Shown here in pieces: positions 1 through 6,758 of a DNA stretch of 9,319 bases. This DNA is from an uncultured Ruminococcus sp. (GTDB taxonomy: Bacteria; Bacillota; Clostridia; Oscillospirales; Ruminococcaceae): positions 1 through 9,319 of the forward strand of contig CAMWKY010000060.1 of the NCBI GenBank assembly GCA_947174965.1, read 5' to 3'. A model generated the notes under the pieces. The model was not told where the DNA came from and searched no databases. It saw only the letters and a program-made list of their open reading frames with translations. Position numbers and translations under genes: made by a program. The number at the start of each line of letters is the position of its first letter. Position 1 is the first letter of the stretch.

Positions 1-2
1 GT

Positions 3-215
3 TTTCTTGTATTTCTGTTTTCAAATTATATAAACATGGACGAAATTTATCAAGAAACTTGTTCTGATGACTGGGTAATGATTGAACTTGTTTCAAGATT
101 GCAGAATATTCTTATGTGGCTTAATATAGCATCATTTTTACTTATTTGCTGTACGGCTGTTATTGAAATGCGTATGGCAAAAATAAATAAAAAAATTATA
201 ACAGAGAACATATAG
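3..215 (+). CDS. C-terminal fragment of a membrane protein, cut by the window start
   Basis: The frame is open from the first base and ends at TAG 213-215, giving about 70 residues. An internal ATG at 36 exists, but nothing resembling a ribosome binding site precedes it and the frame continues upstream, so I read this as the 3' end of a longer gene. It begins with a hydrophobic stretch (FLVFLFSNYI), then has a short acidic loop (MDEIYQETCSDDW), one clear membrane helix (about NILMWLNIASFLLICCTAVI) and a basic, presumably cytoplasmic tail (KINKKIITENI). The next gene starts 44 bp downstream and is also a small multi-helix membrane protein. I do not recognise the family and no function can be assigned. 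Confidence 0.6.
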   Translation, partial: FLVFLFSNYINMDEIYQETCSDDWVMIELVSRLQNILMWLNIASFLLICCTAVIEMRMAKINKKIITENI

Positions 216-259
216 AAAAAAGCAATTATTTAATAATAATGATATAGGAGGATTTTATT

Positions 260-751
260 ATGCAAAAAGATAAGGCGTTAAAAATTATAGCAGTTATTTC
301 TGCTGTACTTTCGGGTATTTCTGTACTTCTTGGCTGTATGGTCGTTATTTTTCCGCAGTCATGTGGAGGACTGTTTTATGGAGGTGTGAGCTTTGCAAAC
401 TGGTCGATTGGTTCAGCTATGCCGTTTATGATGATTGAGGCACTATTTCCACTTCTGCTTATGGCACTTGCTGTATTCAATGCAGTATCAGGCACTATGA
501 CGTGTACAAAGGGCATTGTATCGGCTGTACTTACCGTTTTATATTCGATTGTAAAAACACTTGCAGGCTTTTGGATATGGAAACGTTCATTAAATGTATG
601 CGTGTATGAAGGTCAGGAAATAGTATCATTATTAAACGTAGTAAATTCAGCACTTTCAATGATAAATTATCTCAACTTTTTTGCTTTGCTTCTCTTAATA
701 AGTGTGGCATCTATTGAGATTTACGCATCAGTCAAGGCTGATAAAATATAA
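260..751 (+). CDS. Small four-helix membrane protein of unknown function (163 aa)
   Basis: This ATG gene has a good ribosome binding site, ATAGGAGG at 243-250, nine bases before the start. The protein is strongly hydrophobic with about four membrane helices, near residues 7-31, 54-78, 83-107 and 133-158, and short polar links. A lysine-rich start (MQKDKALK) suggests the N-terminus is cytoplasmic. The loop between helices 3 and 4 (KRSLNVCVYEGQEIVS) is the longest polar segment. No catalytic or binding motif is visible. It lies between a truncated membrane protein gene and a 31-aa membrane peptide gene, all on the purD strand, so co-transcription with purD is likely. The family is not recognised. 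Confidence 0.75.
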   Translation: MQKDKALKIIAVISAVLSGISVLLGCMVVIFPQSCGGLFYGGVSFANWSIGSAMPFMMIEALFPLLLMALAVFNAVSGTMTCTKGIVSAVLTVLYSIVKTLAGFWIWKRSLNVCVYEGQEIVSLLNVVNSALSMINYLNFFALLLLISVASIEIYASVKADKI

Positions 752-766
752 CATGAGGTGACAGAA

Positions 767-862
767 ATGCAGACAGGTTGTTTAGGTTTAATTTTTACGG
801 CGTTTATAGCTGTTACTGCTGTATTCGTGGTAAGTAAGAAGAAAAAATTAATTATGAGGTGA
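767..862 (+). CDS. 31-aa single-helix membrane peptide upstream of purD
   Basis: A short ATG frame runs to TGA 860-862 and encodes one hydrophobic helix (about residues 5-22, GCLGLIFTAFIAVTAVFV) followed by a basic cluster (SKKKKLIMR). By the positive-inside rule the C-terminus would face the cytoplasm. A ribosome binding site, GAGGTG at 755-760, sits six bases before the ATG, and the gene fits exactly between the 163-aa membrane gene (stop at 751) and purD. Its last codons and stop form the GAGGTGA ribosome binding site of purD, so the two genes are probably translationally coupled. Function is unknown. It could be a small membrane regulator, or a leader peptide whose translation opens the purD start. 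The main doubt is its size. Confidence 0.6.
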   Translation: MQTGCLGLIFTAFIAVTAVFVVSKKKKLIMR

Positions 863-867
863 TAAAA

Positions 868-2154
868 ATGAAAAATGTTTTAGTAGTAGGCGGTGGCGGA
901 CGTGAACACGCTATAATCATGAAACTTGCAGAAAGTAAGCACGTCGGAAAGTTGTATTGTACACCGGGAAATGCAGGAATTTCAAAGTATGCAGAGTGTT
1001 TCAATGTAGGTGCAACTGATATTGATGGTGTTGTGGCACTTGCAAAGGAAATAAAGCCCGATATGGTAGTTGTCGCACCTGATGACCCGCTTGTGCTTGG
1101 TATGGTTGATAAATTACAGGCAGAGGGATTCATGACGTTTGGACCAAAGGCAAATTCTGCAATAATTGAGGGTTCAAAGGTATTCTCAAAGGAACTCATG
1201 AAGAAGTACAATATCCCGACAGCTTTCTATGAAGTATTTACAGAAAGTGACAAGGCTATTGCGTATCTCAAAGAGCAGAACAGCTATCCTGCTGTAATCA
1301 AGGCAGACGGTCTTGCACTTGGTAAAGGCGTAATCATTGCACAGAATGAGGAAGAAGCAGTTCAGGCAGTACATGACATGATAGACGAACTCAAATTCGG
1401 CAAGAGTTCCGCAAGAATTGTTATTGAGGAATTTTTAACAGGTCCTGAAGTGTCTGTATTGTCGTTCACGGACGGAAAAACACTTGTGCCGATGATTTCA
1501 TCTATGGACCACAAACGTGCATTGGACGGCGACAAAGGACTTAATACGGGCGGTATGGGTACAGTCTCACCAAATCCGTACTATACAGAAGAAGTTGCAA
1601 AAGAGTGCATGGAAAAAATATTCATGCCTACTATGAATGCTATGAACGCAGAGGGTCGCACATTTGAGGGCTGTTTGTATTTTGGATTGATGATTACTCC
1701 AAATGGCGCAAAGGTTATTGAGTATAACTGCCGTTTTGGTGACCCTGAAACACAAGTTGTACTTCCTATGCTTGATGCTGATTTGTACGAAATTTTTGAG
1801 GCAATCTATAATCATGAACTTGATAAGGTTGATATAAAGTGGCATGACGGCTCTTGCGCTTGTGTAGTAATGGCAAGTGGTGGTTATCCTGAAAGCTATC
1901 CGAAAGGACTTGTAATGAATGGCATGGACGAAAAAGGACAGGTTGAGAACTGTTTTGTATATCATGCAGGCACAAAATTAAGTGAAAACGGCGAATTTCT
2001 TACAAATGGCGGACGTGTGATAGGTGTAACCGCAAAGGGCGAGGATTTACAGTCCGCACTTGATACGGCTTATTCAGGAGTTGAAAAAATCAGCTTCGAA
2101 AATGCACACTACAGAAAAGATATAGGACAGCGTGCCTTGAAAGCAATCAGATAA
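868..2154 (+). CDS. purD: Phosphoribosylamine-glycine ligase (GAR synthetase)
   Basis: PurD joins 5-phosphoribosylamine and glycine with ATP to give glycinamide ribonucleotide, the second step of de novo purine synthesis, in the cytoplasm. The 428-aa length is normal for bacterial PurD. Visible signatures are the N-terminal Rossmann-like VLVVGGGGREHAI, the VVVAPDDPLVLGMVD segment, the FGP...A..EGSK..SK link, the ATP-grasp segment PAVIKADGLALGKGV, the family signature around HKRALDGDKGLNTGGMG, and the metal/ATP site EYNCRFGDPETQ. I chose ATG 868 because GAGGTG at 856-861 lies six bases upstream. A GTG at 859 would add three residues but lies inside that binding site. No frameshift or missing motif is seen. 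It is preceded by a 31-aa gene whose stop overlaps its ribosome binding site, and followed after 10 bp by a membrane protein gene. Confidence 0.97.
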   Translation: MKNVLVVGGGGREHAIIMKLAESKHVGKLYCTPGNAGISKYAECFNVGATDIDGVVALAKEIKPDMVVVAPDDPLVLGMVDKLQAEGFMTFGPKANSAIIEGSKVFSKELMKKYNIPTAFYEVFTESDKAIAYLKEQNSYPAVIKADGLALGKGVIIAQNEEEAVQAVHDMIDELKFGKSSARIVIEEFLTGPEVSVLSFTDGKTLVPMISSMDHKRALDGDKGLNTGGMGTVSPNPYYTEEVAKECMEKIFMPTMNAMNAEGRTFEGCLYFGLMITPNGAKVIEYNCRFGDPETQVVLPMLDADLYEIFEAIYNHELDKVDIKWHDGSCACVVMASGGYPESYPKGLVMNGMDEKGQVENCFVYHAGTKLSENGEFLTNGGRVIGVTAKGEDLQSALDTAYSGVEKISFENAHYRKDIGQRALKAIR

Positions 2155-2164
2155 GGAGCATATT

Positions 2165-2842
2165 ATGCAGGAAAAACTGACTAAAGGCATATTTTTCGGA
2201 CTTGTCGGCAATATTTTATTTGTTGCGTTCGGTCTGATATGTCTGATTTATTATTATACTTATGATGCGGAAAGTATTTTTTCTAAAATTATGGAATTTA
2301 TTGCTTACCTAACTGAATTTATGGGATTTGGATTGCTTATATATGCCGATTATCTGCTTATTGTAAGTCTGCGACTGCGCAGAATGTTGAAAGTCTGTTT
2401 TTCTGCATATATAGTTCTTGAATCGGTCATGATGTTTCTTGAGTTGAACTCTTATAACTTTGATTTTTACAAGCCCTATTCGCTTGCACTTGCAATAGTT
2501 CATGCGATAGTATGTGCTATGGCTTGCTTTGCATTTTTACAGCTTGACCCCGATAATACGAAATACGAAGTTGCAATTGTAATCTGTATAGCATTGATTT
2601 TAGCAGGTATGCTTGGAAACATTCTCGGAGTAAGAGTATATTTCAGTATTATAGCAAGTGCAATGGGATTTTGTGTAATGTTCGGAATGATACATTATCT
2701 GAGAATGAGAGAGGAAATTGAAATAGACTGTTATGGTGACAGGGCAAGAGTTGCTGAATTTAACAGCAGTACACTTTTTTCAGACTCCGAAACAATAAAA
2801 AATCAGACAAACAACAATTTTGATGATATTGATATAGAATAA
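2165..2842 (+). CDS. Six-helix integral membrane protein of unknown function (225 aa)
   Basis: The ATG lies 10 bp after the purD stop, and its ribosome binding site AAGGAG (2153-2158) overlaps that stop, so it is probably the last gene of the purD transcription unit. About six membrane helices are visible, near residues 8-30, 45-68, 73-93, 103-125, 134-155 and 157-179. A hydrophilic C-terminal tail of about 45 residues follows (REEIEIDCYGDRARVAEF onward, ending rich in Asn and Asp) and is probably cytoplasmic. No transporter, kinase or protease motif is apparent. The intrinsic terminator begins eight bases after its stop codon. The family is not recognised, and proximity to purD does not by itself imply a role in purine metabolism. 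Confidence 0.8.
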   Translation: MQEKLTKGIFFGLVGNILFVAFGLICLIYYYTYDAESIFSKIMEFIAYLTEFMGFGLLIYADYLLIVSLRLRRMLKVCFSAYIVLESVMMFLELNSYNFDFYKPYSLALAIVHAIVCAMACFAFLQLDPDNTKYEVAIVICIALILAGMLGNILGVRVYFSIIASAMGFCVMFGMIHYLRMREEIEIDCYGDRARVAEFNSSTLFSDSETIKNQTNNNFDDIDIE

Positions 2843-2850
2843 TGCAGAAA

Positions 2851-2880
2851 AGTCCGTGCTGAAAAGTACGGGCTTTTTTT
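2851..2880 (+). terminator. Rho-independent terminator closing the purD unit
   Basis: The arms AGTCCGTGCT (2851-2860) and AGTACGGGCT (2865-2874) pair over 10 bp with two G-U wobbles around a GAAA tetraloop, followed at once by a run of seven T (2874-2880). It starts eight bases after the stop of the 225-aa membrane gene. It should separate the chromosomal transcription unit from the phage-type cassette downstream. Confidence 0.9.
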
Positions 2881-2939
2881 GTATATATACTATAATTTTT
2901 GATGTGGAATTTGTGCATATATACAAACTTAAAAAAATT

Positions 2940-2972
2940 TTTTTCAATAATCAATGTTTTTGCATTGAAAAA
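2940..2972. repeat. Nested inverted repeats just before the terminase genes
   Basis: TTTTTCAAT (2940-2948) and ATTGAAAAA (2964-2972) are perfect 9-bp inverted arms around a 15-base spacer. A competing pair, TCAATG (2951-2956) and CATTGA (2963-2968), sits inside. A self-complementary A/T block (2931-2944) adjoins them. The arrangement could be an operator or a mutually exclusive hairpin pair. The AT content is high enough that chance is a real alternative. Confidence 0.4.
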
Positions 2973-3021
2973 TGCCTGAAAAATGCCCTCTTATGAAAGG
3001 CGATTACAAAAAGTCTTTCAA

Positions 3022-3029
3022 AGGGGGTG
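3022..3029 (+). promoter_or_regulatory. Ribosome binding site that fixes the TTG start of the terminase small subunit
   Basis: AGGGGGTG lies five bases before TTG 3035-3037. The upstream in-frame ATGs at 2972 and 2993 have no comparable site, which is why I place the start at the TTG. Confidence 0.6.
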
Positions 3030-3034
3030 TTTTG

Positions 3035-3337
3035 TTGCATGGGAATGATTCAATAAAAAAAGGTCTTGAAAAGCTTGCTTTCGGAAGCTGTAATGATGCT
3101 GTAGTGCTTGCATTTGCAGAGGAACTTCCGCCGTCTGAAATTATTGAAAAACTTGATTTATACAATGTTTCAGAGATTAAGCGGGTAAAGGGCGGGGGAG
3201 TTGAAATAAAGTTTTTTGACAGGCTCAAAGCACTTGAAAAACTTTATGAGCTTGAAAATGCTTTTGATAATCACGATAAAGCTTCAGAACTTATCAAGGC
3301 TCTTACCGTATCAGCGAAAGGAGGTGAGGAAACTTGA
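3035..3337 (+). CDS. Short terminase small subunit-like protein (about 100 aa, TTG start)
   Basis: TerS recognises phage DNA and regulates the large terminase during packaging. Here only the C-terminal half of a Terminase_2-type TerS is apparent. A helix (KKGLEKLAFGSCNDAV) is followed by a polar segment, and then residues 54-73 (GGVEIKFFDRLKALEKLYEL) closely resemble the conserved family ending 'iklyDKlkALelLgkhl'. The usual N-terminal helix-turn-helix of about 60 residues is absent. Extending to ATG 2972 adds 21 residues (MPEKCPLMKGDYKKSFKGGV), which are not a helix-turn-helix. I prefer TTG 3035 because of the AGGGGGTG site. The stop TGA overlaps the TTG start of the large subunit by 4 bp, a strong sign of a terS-terL pair. 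The family call rests on this C-terminal motif and the position. Confidence 0.65.
   Translation: MHGNDSIKKGLEKLAFGSCNDAVVLAFAEELPPSEIIEKLDLYNVSEIKRVKGGGVEIKFFDRLKALEKLYELENAFDNHDKASELIKALTVSAKGGEET
3317..3326 (+). promoter_or_regulatory. Near-perfect ribosome binding site for the terminase large subunit
   Basis: AAAGGAGGTG, continuing into AGG, is almost fully complementary to the 16S rRNA tail and lies seven bases before TTG 3334. It is inside the end of the small subunit gene. It supports the rare TTG start, which overlaps the previous stop as TTGA. Confidence 0.8.
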
Positions 3338-4569
3338 TATTTTCGGAAAAACAGCTTATAACTGTCAACTGGTGGCTTGATGACAAGTACAGCAGATATG
3401 ATGCAATCATATGTGACGGAGCAGTCAGAAGCGGTAAAACAATGTCAATGTCGCTCGGATTTTCATTCTGGGCAAATATGATGTTTGAAAATTCAGCTTT
3501 TGCGATATGTGGAAAAACTGTCACATCATTAAGACGAAATGTTATAACTCCGCTTTTGTCAATGTTGAGAAGCTATGGTTTTACCTGCACTGAAAAAGTA
3601 AGCAGTAATCTGATTGACATCACGTTCAACAACCGGACAAACCGTTTTTATCTCTTTGGTGGAAAAGACGAGGGTTCAGCATCATTGATTCAAGGCATAA
3701 CGCTTTCAGGTGTATTTCTTGATGAGGTTGCACTTATGCCCCGTTCATTTGTGGAGCAGGCTCTTGCAAGATGTTCTGTAAACGGTTCAAAAATGTGGTT
3801 CAACTGCAATCCCGATAATCCTGCTCATTGGTTTTATAATGAGTGGATTAAGAAAACAGCGGAAAAAAATGCTCTTTATCTGCATTTTACAATGGACGAT
3901 AATCCGTCACTTTCAGATGATGTGAAAAACCGCTATAAGCGACTTTATTCAGGTGCATTTTATGACAGATTTGTACTTGGAAAATGGACTGCATCAGAAG
4001 GTGTGGTATATTCAATGTTCAGCAGAGAAAATCATATCTGCAAAGATGTTCCCGATTGTGAAAAGTACGTTGTTTCATGCGACTATGGTACAGTAAACCC
4101 GACTTCTATGGGTTTATGGGGACTTCATGACGGAATATGGTACAGGCTTAAAGAGTATTATTATTCATCAAAAAAAGAGGGAATGTCACGGACAGACGAG
4201 GAACATTATAAGTCTCTTGAAAAACTTGCTGACGGAAAAAATATAAGCAAAGTTATTATTGACCCGTCGGCATCAAGCTTTATTGAATGTATAAAACGTC
4301 ATGGAAAATTCAGAACTGTAAAAGCAAATAATGATGTTGTTGCAGGAATAAGGCGTGTAAGTACAGCATTGAAAGAAAATAAGATTATGTTTCATGAATC
4401 ATGCGTGGATATTATTCGGGAGTTCAGTCTTTACCGTTGGAATGACAAAGCAGGGGAGGACGTTCCTATAAAAGAAAATGACCACGCTATGGACGATATG
4501 AGGTACTTTGTATCTGATATGCTCAAAAACAGCGGAAACAGCTTTTTTGCTGTTTCAGTTGCAAGATAA
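3334..4569 (+). CDS. Phage terminase large subunit (PBSX/SPP1 type)
   Basis: This is the ATP-driven DNA-packaging motor and nuclease, which acts at the portal vertex of the procapsid. The 411-aa length is normal. The N-terminal ATPase shows Walker A GAVRSGKT (29-36), Walker B GVFLDE (126-131, with Asp130 and catalytic Glu131) and a coupling motif FNCNP (156-160). The linker region contains FTMDDNPSL and GKWTASEGVVY, as in Terminase_6 family proteins. The RNase H-like nuclease domain has its three acidic positions: CDYG (Asp250), VIIDPSA (Asp310) and HAMDDMRY (Asp387/Asp388). All catalytic motifs are intact, so the enzyme should be functional. It starts at TTG 3334, overlapping the terS stop by 4 bp, and the portal gene follows 15 bp later. 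PBSX XtmB is the best-known relative in type, and PBSX packages host DNA. Confidence 0.95.
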   Translation: MIFSEKQLITVNWWLDDKYSRYDAIICDGAVRSGKTMSMSLGFSFWANMMFENSAFAICGKTVTSLRRNVITPLLSMLRSYGFTCTEKVSSNLIDITFNNRTNRFYLFGGKDEGSASLIQGITLSGVFLDEVALMPRSFVEQALARCSVNGSKMWFNCNPDNPAHWFYNEWIKKTAEKNALYLHFTMDDNPSLSDDVKNRYKRLYSGAFYDRFVLGKWTASEGVVYSMFSRENHICKDVPDCEKYVVSCDYGTVNPTSMGLWGLHDGIWYRLKEYYYSSKKEGMSRTDEEHYKSLEKLADGKNISKVIIDPSASSFIECIKRHGKFRTVKANNDVVAGIRRVSTALKENKIMFHESCVDIIREFSLYRWNDKAGEDVPIKENDHAMDDMRYFVSDMLKNSGNSFFAVSVAR

Positions 4570-4584
4570 AAGGAGGAAAAACCA

Positions 4585-5718
4585 ATGAAGTTATTTCAGA
4601 AAAAGAAAACACCACGAGCCGCCCCTGAACTTTATCAGGCAGAACGTTCAGCAGATTCAATATTGACTTTGCCGACTGTTGCAGAGTCTTTTGAAAAGGA
4701 ACTTTTTGACAAGCTTAGGTATACTGTGCCTATAATTGATGCTGCTATCATGAAAATAATACGTCTTGCAGGCGGTTTCAGGCTTTTGAGTTCAGACGAA
4801 CGCTTTCAGGAACAGCTTGAAAATTTCTGTAATAATGTATCAGTCGGACTTACAGGAAAATCCCTGAACTGTTTTGCCGATACGTTTCTTGATAGTATGC
4901 TTACATATGGCAGTGCAGTCGGTGAGATTGTCATTGACAGCGAACAGCAGGAAATTGCAGGCTTATGGAATGGTGATGCATCAAAGACAGTAGTATCAGC
5001 AGGAGCAAATCCTTTTGACAGAAGATACGCTGTAAAATGTGCAGACGGTTCACTGAAAAAAATCAGTCACCCTGAAAGAATAGTATATGCTTCTCTTACG
5101 GGCGGTCATTCAGTTCTGCGAGGACTTCCGTCATTAAGCAGTATTCTTTTGAGGATATACCAGTGTATCGGACAGAATTTTGACCGTGCAGGAAATGTAC
5201 GATATGCCGTTACTTATAAGCCCGACGAAACAGGCGACTTTGTTTACAGCAAGGAAAGAGCCATGCAGATTGCAAAAGAATGGGCGGACGGCATGAATAG
5301 TGCAAAATACGGACAGGTAAAGGATTTTGTTGCAGTCGGAGATGTTGACATAAGGGTTATAGGTGCAGAAAACAAGCTTTTTGATACAAATGTACCAGTA
5401 AGACAGCTTATGGAGCAGATTGTTGCAAAACTTTCAATACCGCCGTTTCTGCTCGGACTTTCATGGAGTTCAACTGAACGAATGTCGTCACAGCAGGCGG
5501 ATATTTTAACATCGGAACTTGAATATTATCGCCGACTTCTTTCACCGGTTCTGTGTGAAATAGGAAATGCTTATCTCTGTTCAATCGGCGCAAATGCGGT
5601 ATGTCGAATTGAATGGAATAATATAAATTTACAGGACGAAACAGAACTTGCTGAAGCAAGACTTAAAAATGCACAGGCGGCTGAAATTGAAGCACGTCTT
5701 AACAATAATAAAAATTAA
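4585..5718 (+). CDS. Phage portal protein
   Basis: The portal is a ring (usually 12 subunits) at one capsid vertex through which DNA enters and to which the terminase and neck dock. At 377 aa it is on the short side. Support comes from position directly after the large terminase and from portal-like segments: an early helical region (VAESFEKELFDKLRYTVPII), the core motif YGSAVGEIVID (108-118), LRGLPSLSSIL, and, from about residue 280, an IVAKLSIPPFLLGL segment followed by the TERMSSQQADILTSELEYY helix, typical of the wing/stem-to-crown part. The last 25 residues form a charged helix (ETELAEARLKNAQAAEIEAR). The ATG has AGGAGG at 4571-4576, eight bases upstream. The ring size is from the family, not the sequence. 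Confidence 0.88.
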   Translation: MKLFQKKKTPRAAPELYQAERSADSILTLPTVAESFEKELFDKLRYTVPIIDAAIMKIIRLAGGFRLLSSDERFQEQLENFCNNVSVGLTGKSLNCFADTFLDSMLTYGSAVGEIVIDSEQQEIAGLWNGDASKTVVSAGANPFDRRYAVKCADGSLKKISHPERIVYASLTGGHSVLRGLPSLSSILLRIYQCIGQNFDRAGNVRYAVTYKPDETGDFVYSKERAMQIAKEWADGMNSAKYGQVKDFVAVGDVDIRVIGAENKLFDTNVPVRQLMEQIVAKLSIPPFLLGLSWSSTERMSSQQADILTSELEYYRRLLSPVLCEIGNAYLCSIGANAVCRIEWNNINLQDETELAEARLKNAQAAEIEARLNNNKN

Positions 5719-5737
5719 TTTTATGGAGGAAATAATT

Positions 5738-6700
5738 ATGTATAATGAAATCAAACTTGAAAAGGGTATGTACAACCTTAGCGAAAAGTCTTTCACATCA
5801 GCTCTTGAGGAGCTTGACCCATCTTCCGCATATATCGGAACTGAACTTGAATCACTTGACGCATTTGAGCGACAGCTTAAACGCTATAACATCAAAGTTT
5901 GCGGAACAGAATGTGACAGAGTTGAAAAATTCTTCAACTCAACAGAAACAGCAGTGCTTTTCCCTGAATATGTAAAAAGATGTATTTTAAAGGGATTTGA
6001 TAATACAGTTCTCTCATCTGTTACAGCAGTAAAAACTGTATGCGAAAGCGGACAGTATCTTGGTTGTATAATGAATGATACAAACGAATACACAACAACA
6101 ACGCAGACAAATTCACTTCCTGTTTCAGTTGTAAAAGAAGGCACAACAGCTGTTGTTCTTGAAAAATTCGGCAGACTTATCAACGCATCATATGAGGCAG
6201 TAAGAAAACAGCGACTTGATGTATTCGGTGTAATGCTTAGAAGTATTGGTGTAAAGCTTGCAAATGCGATATTGACAAAGGCTATGGATACGCTTATTAA
6301 TGATGCAGAGAGTATTTCTGTAAGTTCTCTCACATATGCAAATCTTGCTGAACTTTATGGAAGCTTTGATTGCTTTGATATGACAACAGTAATTGCAAAT
6401 CCGTCAATTGCATCTAAAATTGCTGCAATGGAACAGCTTTCCGACAGCAAGACAAATGCCGACGGACGTATGATTCTCCCATTTGGTTCAGAGTTGATTA
6501 AAACATCAGCTGTTGACGAAAATACAATTATAGGTATCGACAAAAATTTTGCACTTGAATTTATCACAAGTTCAGGACTTGTTCTTGAAACAGATAAACT
6601 TATTGACAGACAGCTTGACCAGATTACTGTATCTATTTCATGCGGATTCAGAAAAATCACACCTGATGCAGTAAATATCATCACAATTTCCACAAATTAA
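5738..6700 (+). CDS. Major capsid protein, HK97 fold
   Basis: This is the predicted shell protein of the head, 320 aa from ATG 5738, which has TGGAGGA at 5724-5730. The frame is open upstream into the portal gene, but no start there has a ribosome binding site. Family-like features are an N-terminal helical segment followed by FFNSTETAVLFPEYVKR, a Thr/Asn-rich stretch (NDTNEYTTTTQTNSLPVSVV), and a C-terminal half with TVIANPSIASKI, ILPFGSELIKTSAVDENTII and RQLDQITVSISCGFRKITPD, which read like the A-domain and P-domain strands of HK97-like capsid proteins. No protease or scaffold gene lies between it and the portal. Both may be supplied by the next gene, and a strong hairpin separates the two. 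Family resemblance plus position make the call good, but it has not been tested by structure. Confidence 0.87.
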   Translation: MYNEIKLEKGMYNLSEKSFTSALEELDPSSAYIGTELESLDAFERQLKRYNIKVCGTECDRVEKFFNSTETAVLFPEYVKRCILKGFDNTVLSSVTAVKTVCESGQYLGCIMNDTNEYTTTTQTNSLPVSVVKEGTTAVVLEKFGRLINASYEAVRKQRLDVFGVMLRSIGVKLANAILTKAMDTLINDAESISVSSLTYANLAELYGSFDCFDMTTVIANPSIASKIAAMEQLSDSKTNADGRMILPFGSELIKTSAVDENTIIGIDKNFALEFITSSGLVLETDKLIDRQLDQITVSISCGFRKITPDAVNIITISTN

Positions 6701-6710
6701 AATTAATTAT

Positions 6711-6737
6711 TACTCCTCCGGTTTTTTCGGAGGAGTA
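6711..6737 (+). promoter_or_regulatory. Perfect 10-bp hairpin between the capsid and protease genes
   Basis: TACTCCTCCG (6711-6720) and CGGAGGAGTA (6728-6737) pair perfectly around the loop GTTTTTT, 10 bp after the capsid stop. No T-run follows either strand's stem; the run of T lies in the loop. It is therefore not a standard terminator. It more likely stabilises the 3' end of the capsid message or partly blocks read-through, favouring capsid over protease. The 3' arm carries a GGAGG that is held in the stem. The ribosome binding site actually used by the next gene is a separate AAAAGGAG at 6743-6750. Confidence 0.7.
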
Positions 6738-6758
6738 TTATAAAAAGGAGCGTTTTTT

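Larger units (their letters stand above)
2881..3034 (+). promoter_or_regulatory. AT-rich leader of the phage cassette with palindromes; promoter position uncertain
   Basis: No gene is supported in this 154-bp gap. A TATAAT sits at 2891-2896, but no convincing -35 box lies 16-18 bp upstream, where the preceding terminator sits. A second weak option is TTGATG at 2899-2904 with TATACA at 2920-2925, but its 15-bp spacer is short. An 18-bp imperfect palindrome, TTTGTGCATATATACAAA (2910-2927), could be an operator. Because a terminator precedes it and all nine phage-type genes follow on the same strand, the promoter of the cassette should lie here. That is inference from layout. Confidence 0.4.

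Noticed and set aside
859..867. GTG 859 as the start of purD
   Set aside because: It lies inside the GAGGTG ribosome binding site. ATG 868 has ideal spacing and gives the usual MKNVLVVGGGGREHAI start.
852..1965. Several minus-strand open frames opposite purD
   Set aside because: They lie opposite a well-conserved gene, lack ribosome binding sites and show no family-like sequence, so they are shadows of purD codon usage.
2972..3034. ATG 2972 as the start of the terminase small subunit
   Set aside because: No ribosome binding site precedes it, the extra 21 residues are not family-like, and a strong site precedes TTG 3035. It cannot be fully excluded.
5648..5737. Extended start of the capsid gene inside the portal gene
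   Set aside because: TGGAGGA before ATG 5738 is a clear start signal, and the extension is just another frame of the portal's C-terminal helix.
5884..6693. Minus-strand open frames of 149 and 112 codons opposite the capsid gene
   Set aside because: They mirror the capsid frame, have low-complexity Ser/Thr/Val-rich products and no start signals.
5738..6700. Capsid-like protein as an encapsulin nanocompartment shell
   Set aside because: It sits between a portal and intact terminase genes on one side and neck/tail genes on the other, so a virus-type head is the simpler reading.
6711..6737. Hairpin after the capsid gene as a rho-independent terminator
   Set aside because: No T-run follows the stem on either strand and the operon clearly continues, so attenuation or message stabilisation is more likely.
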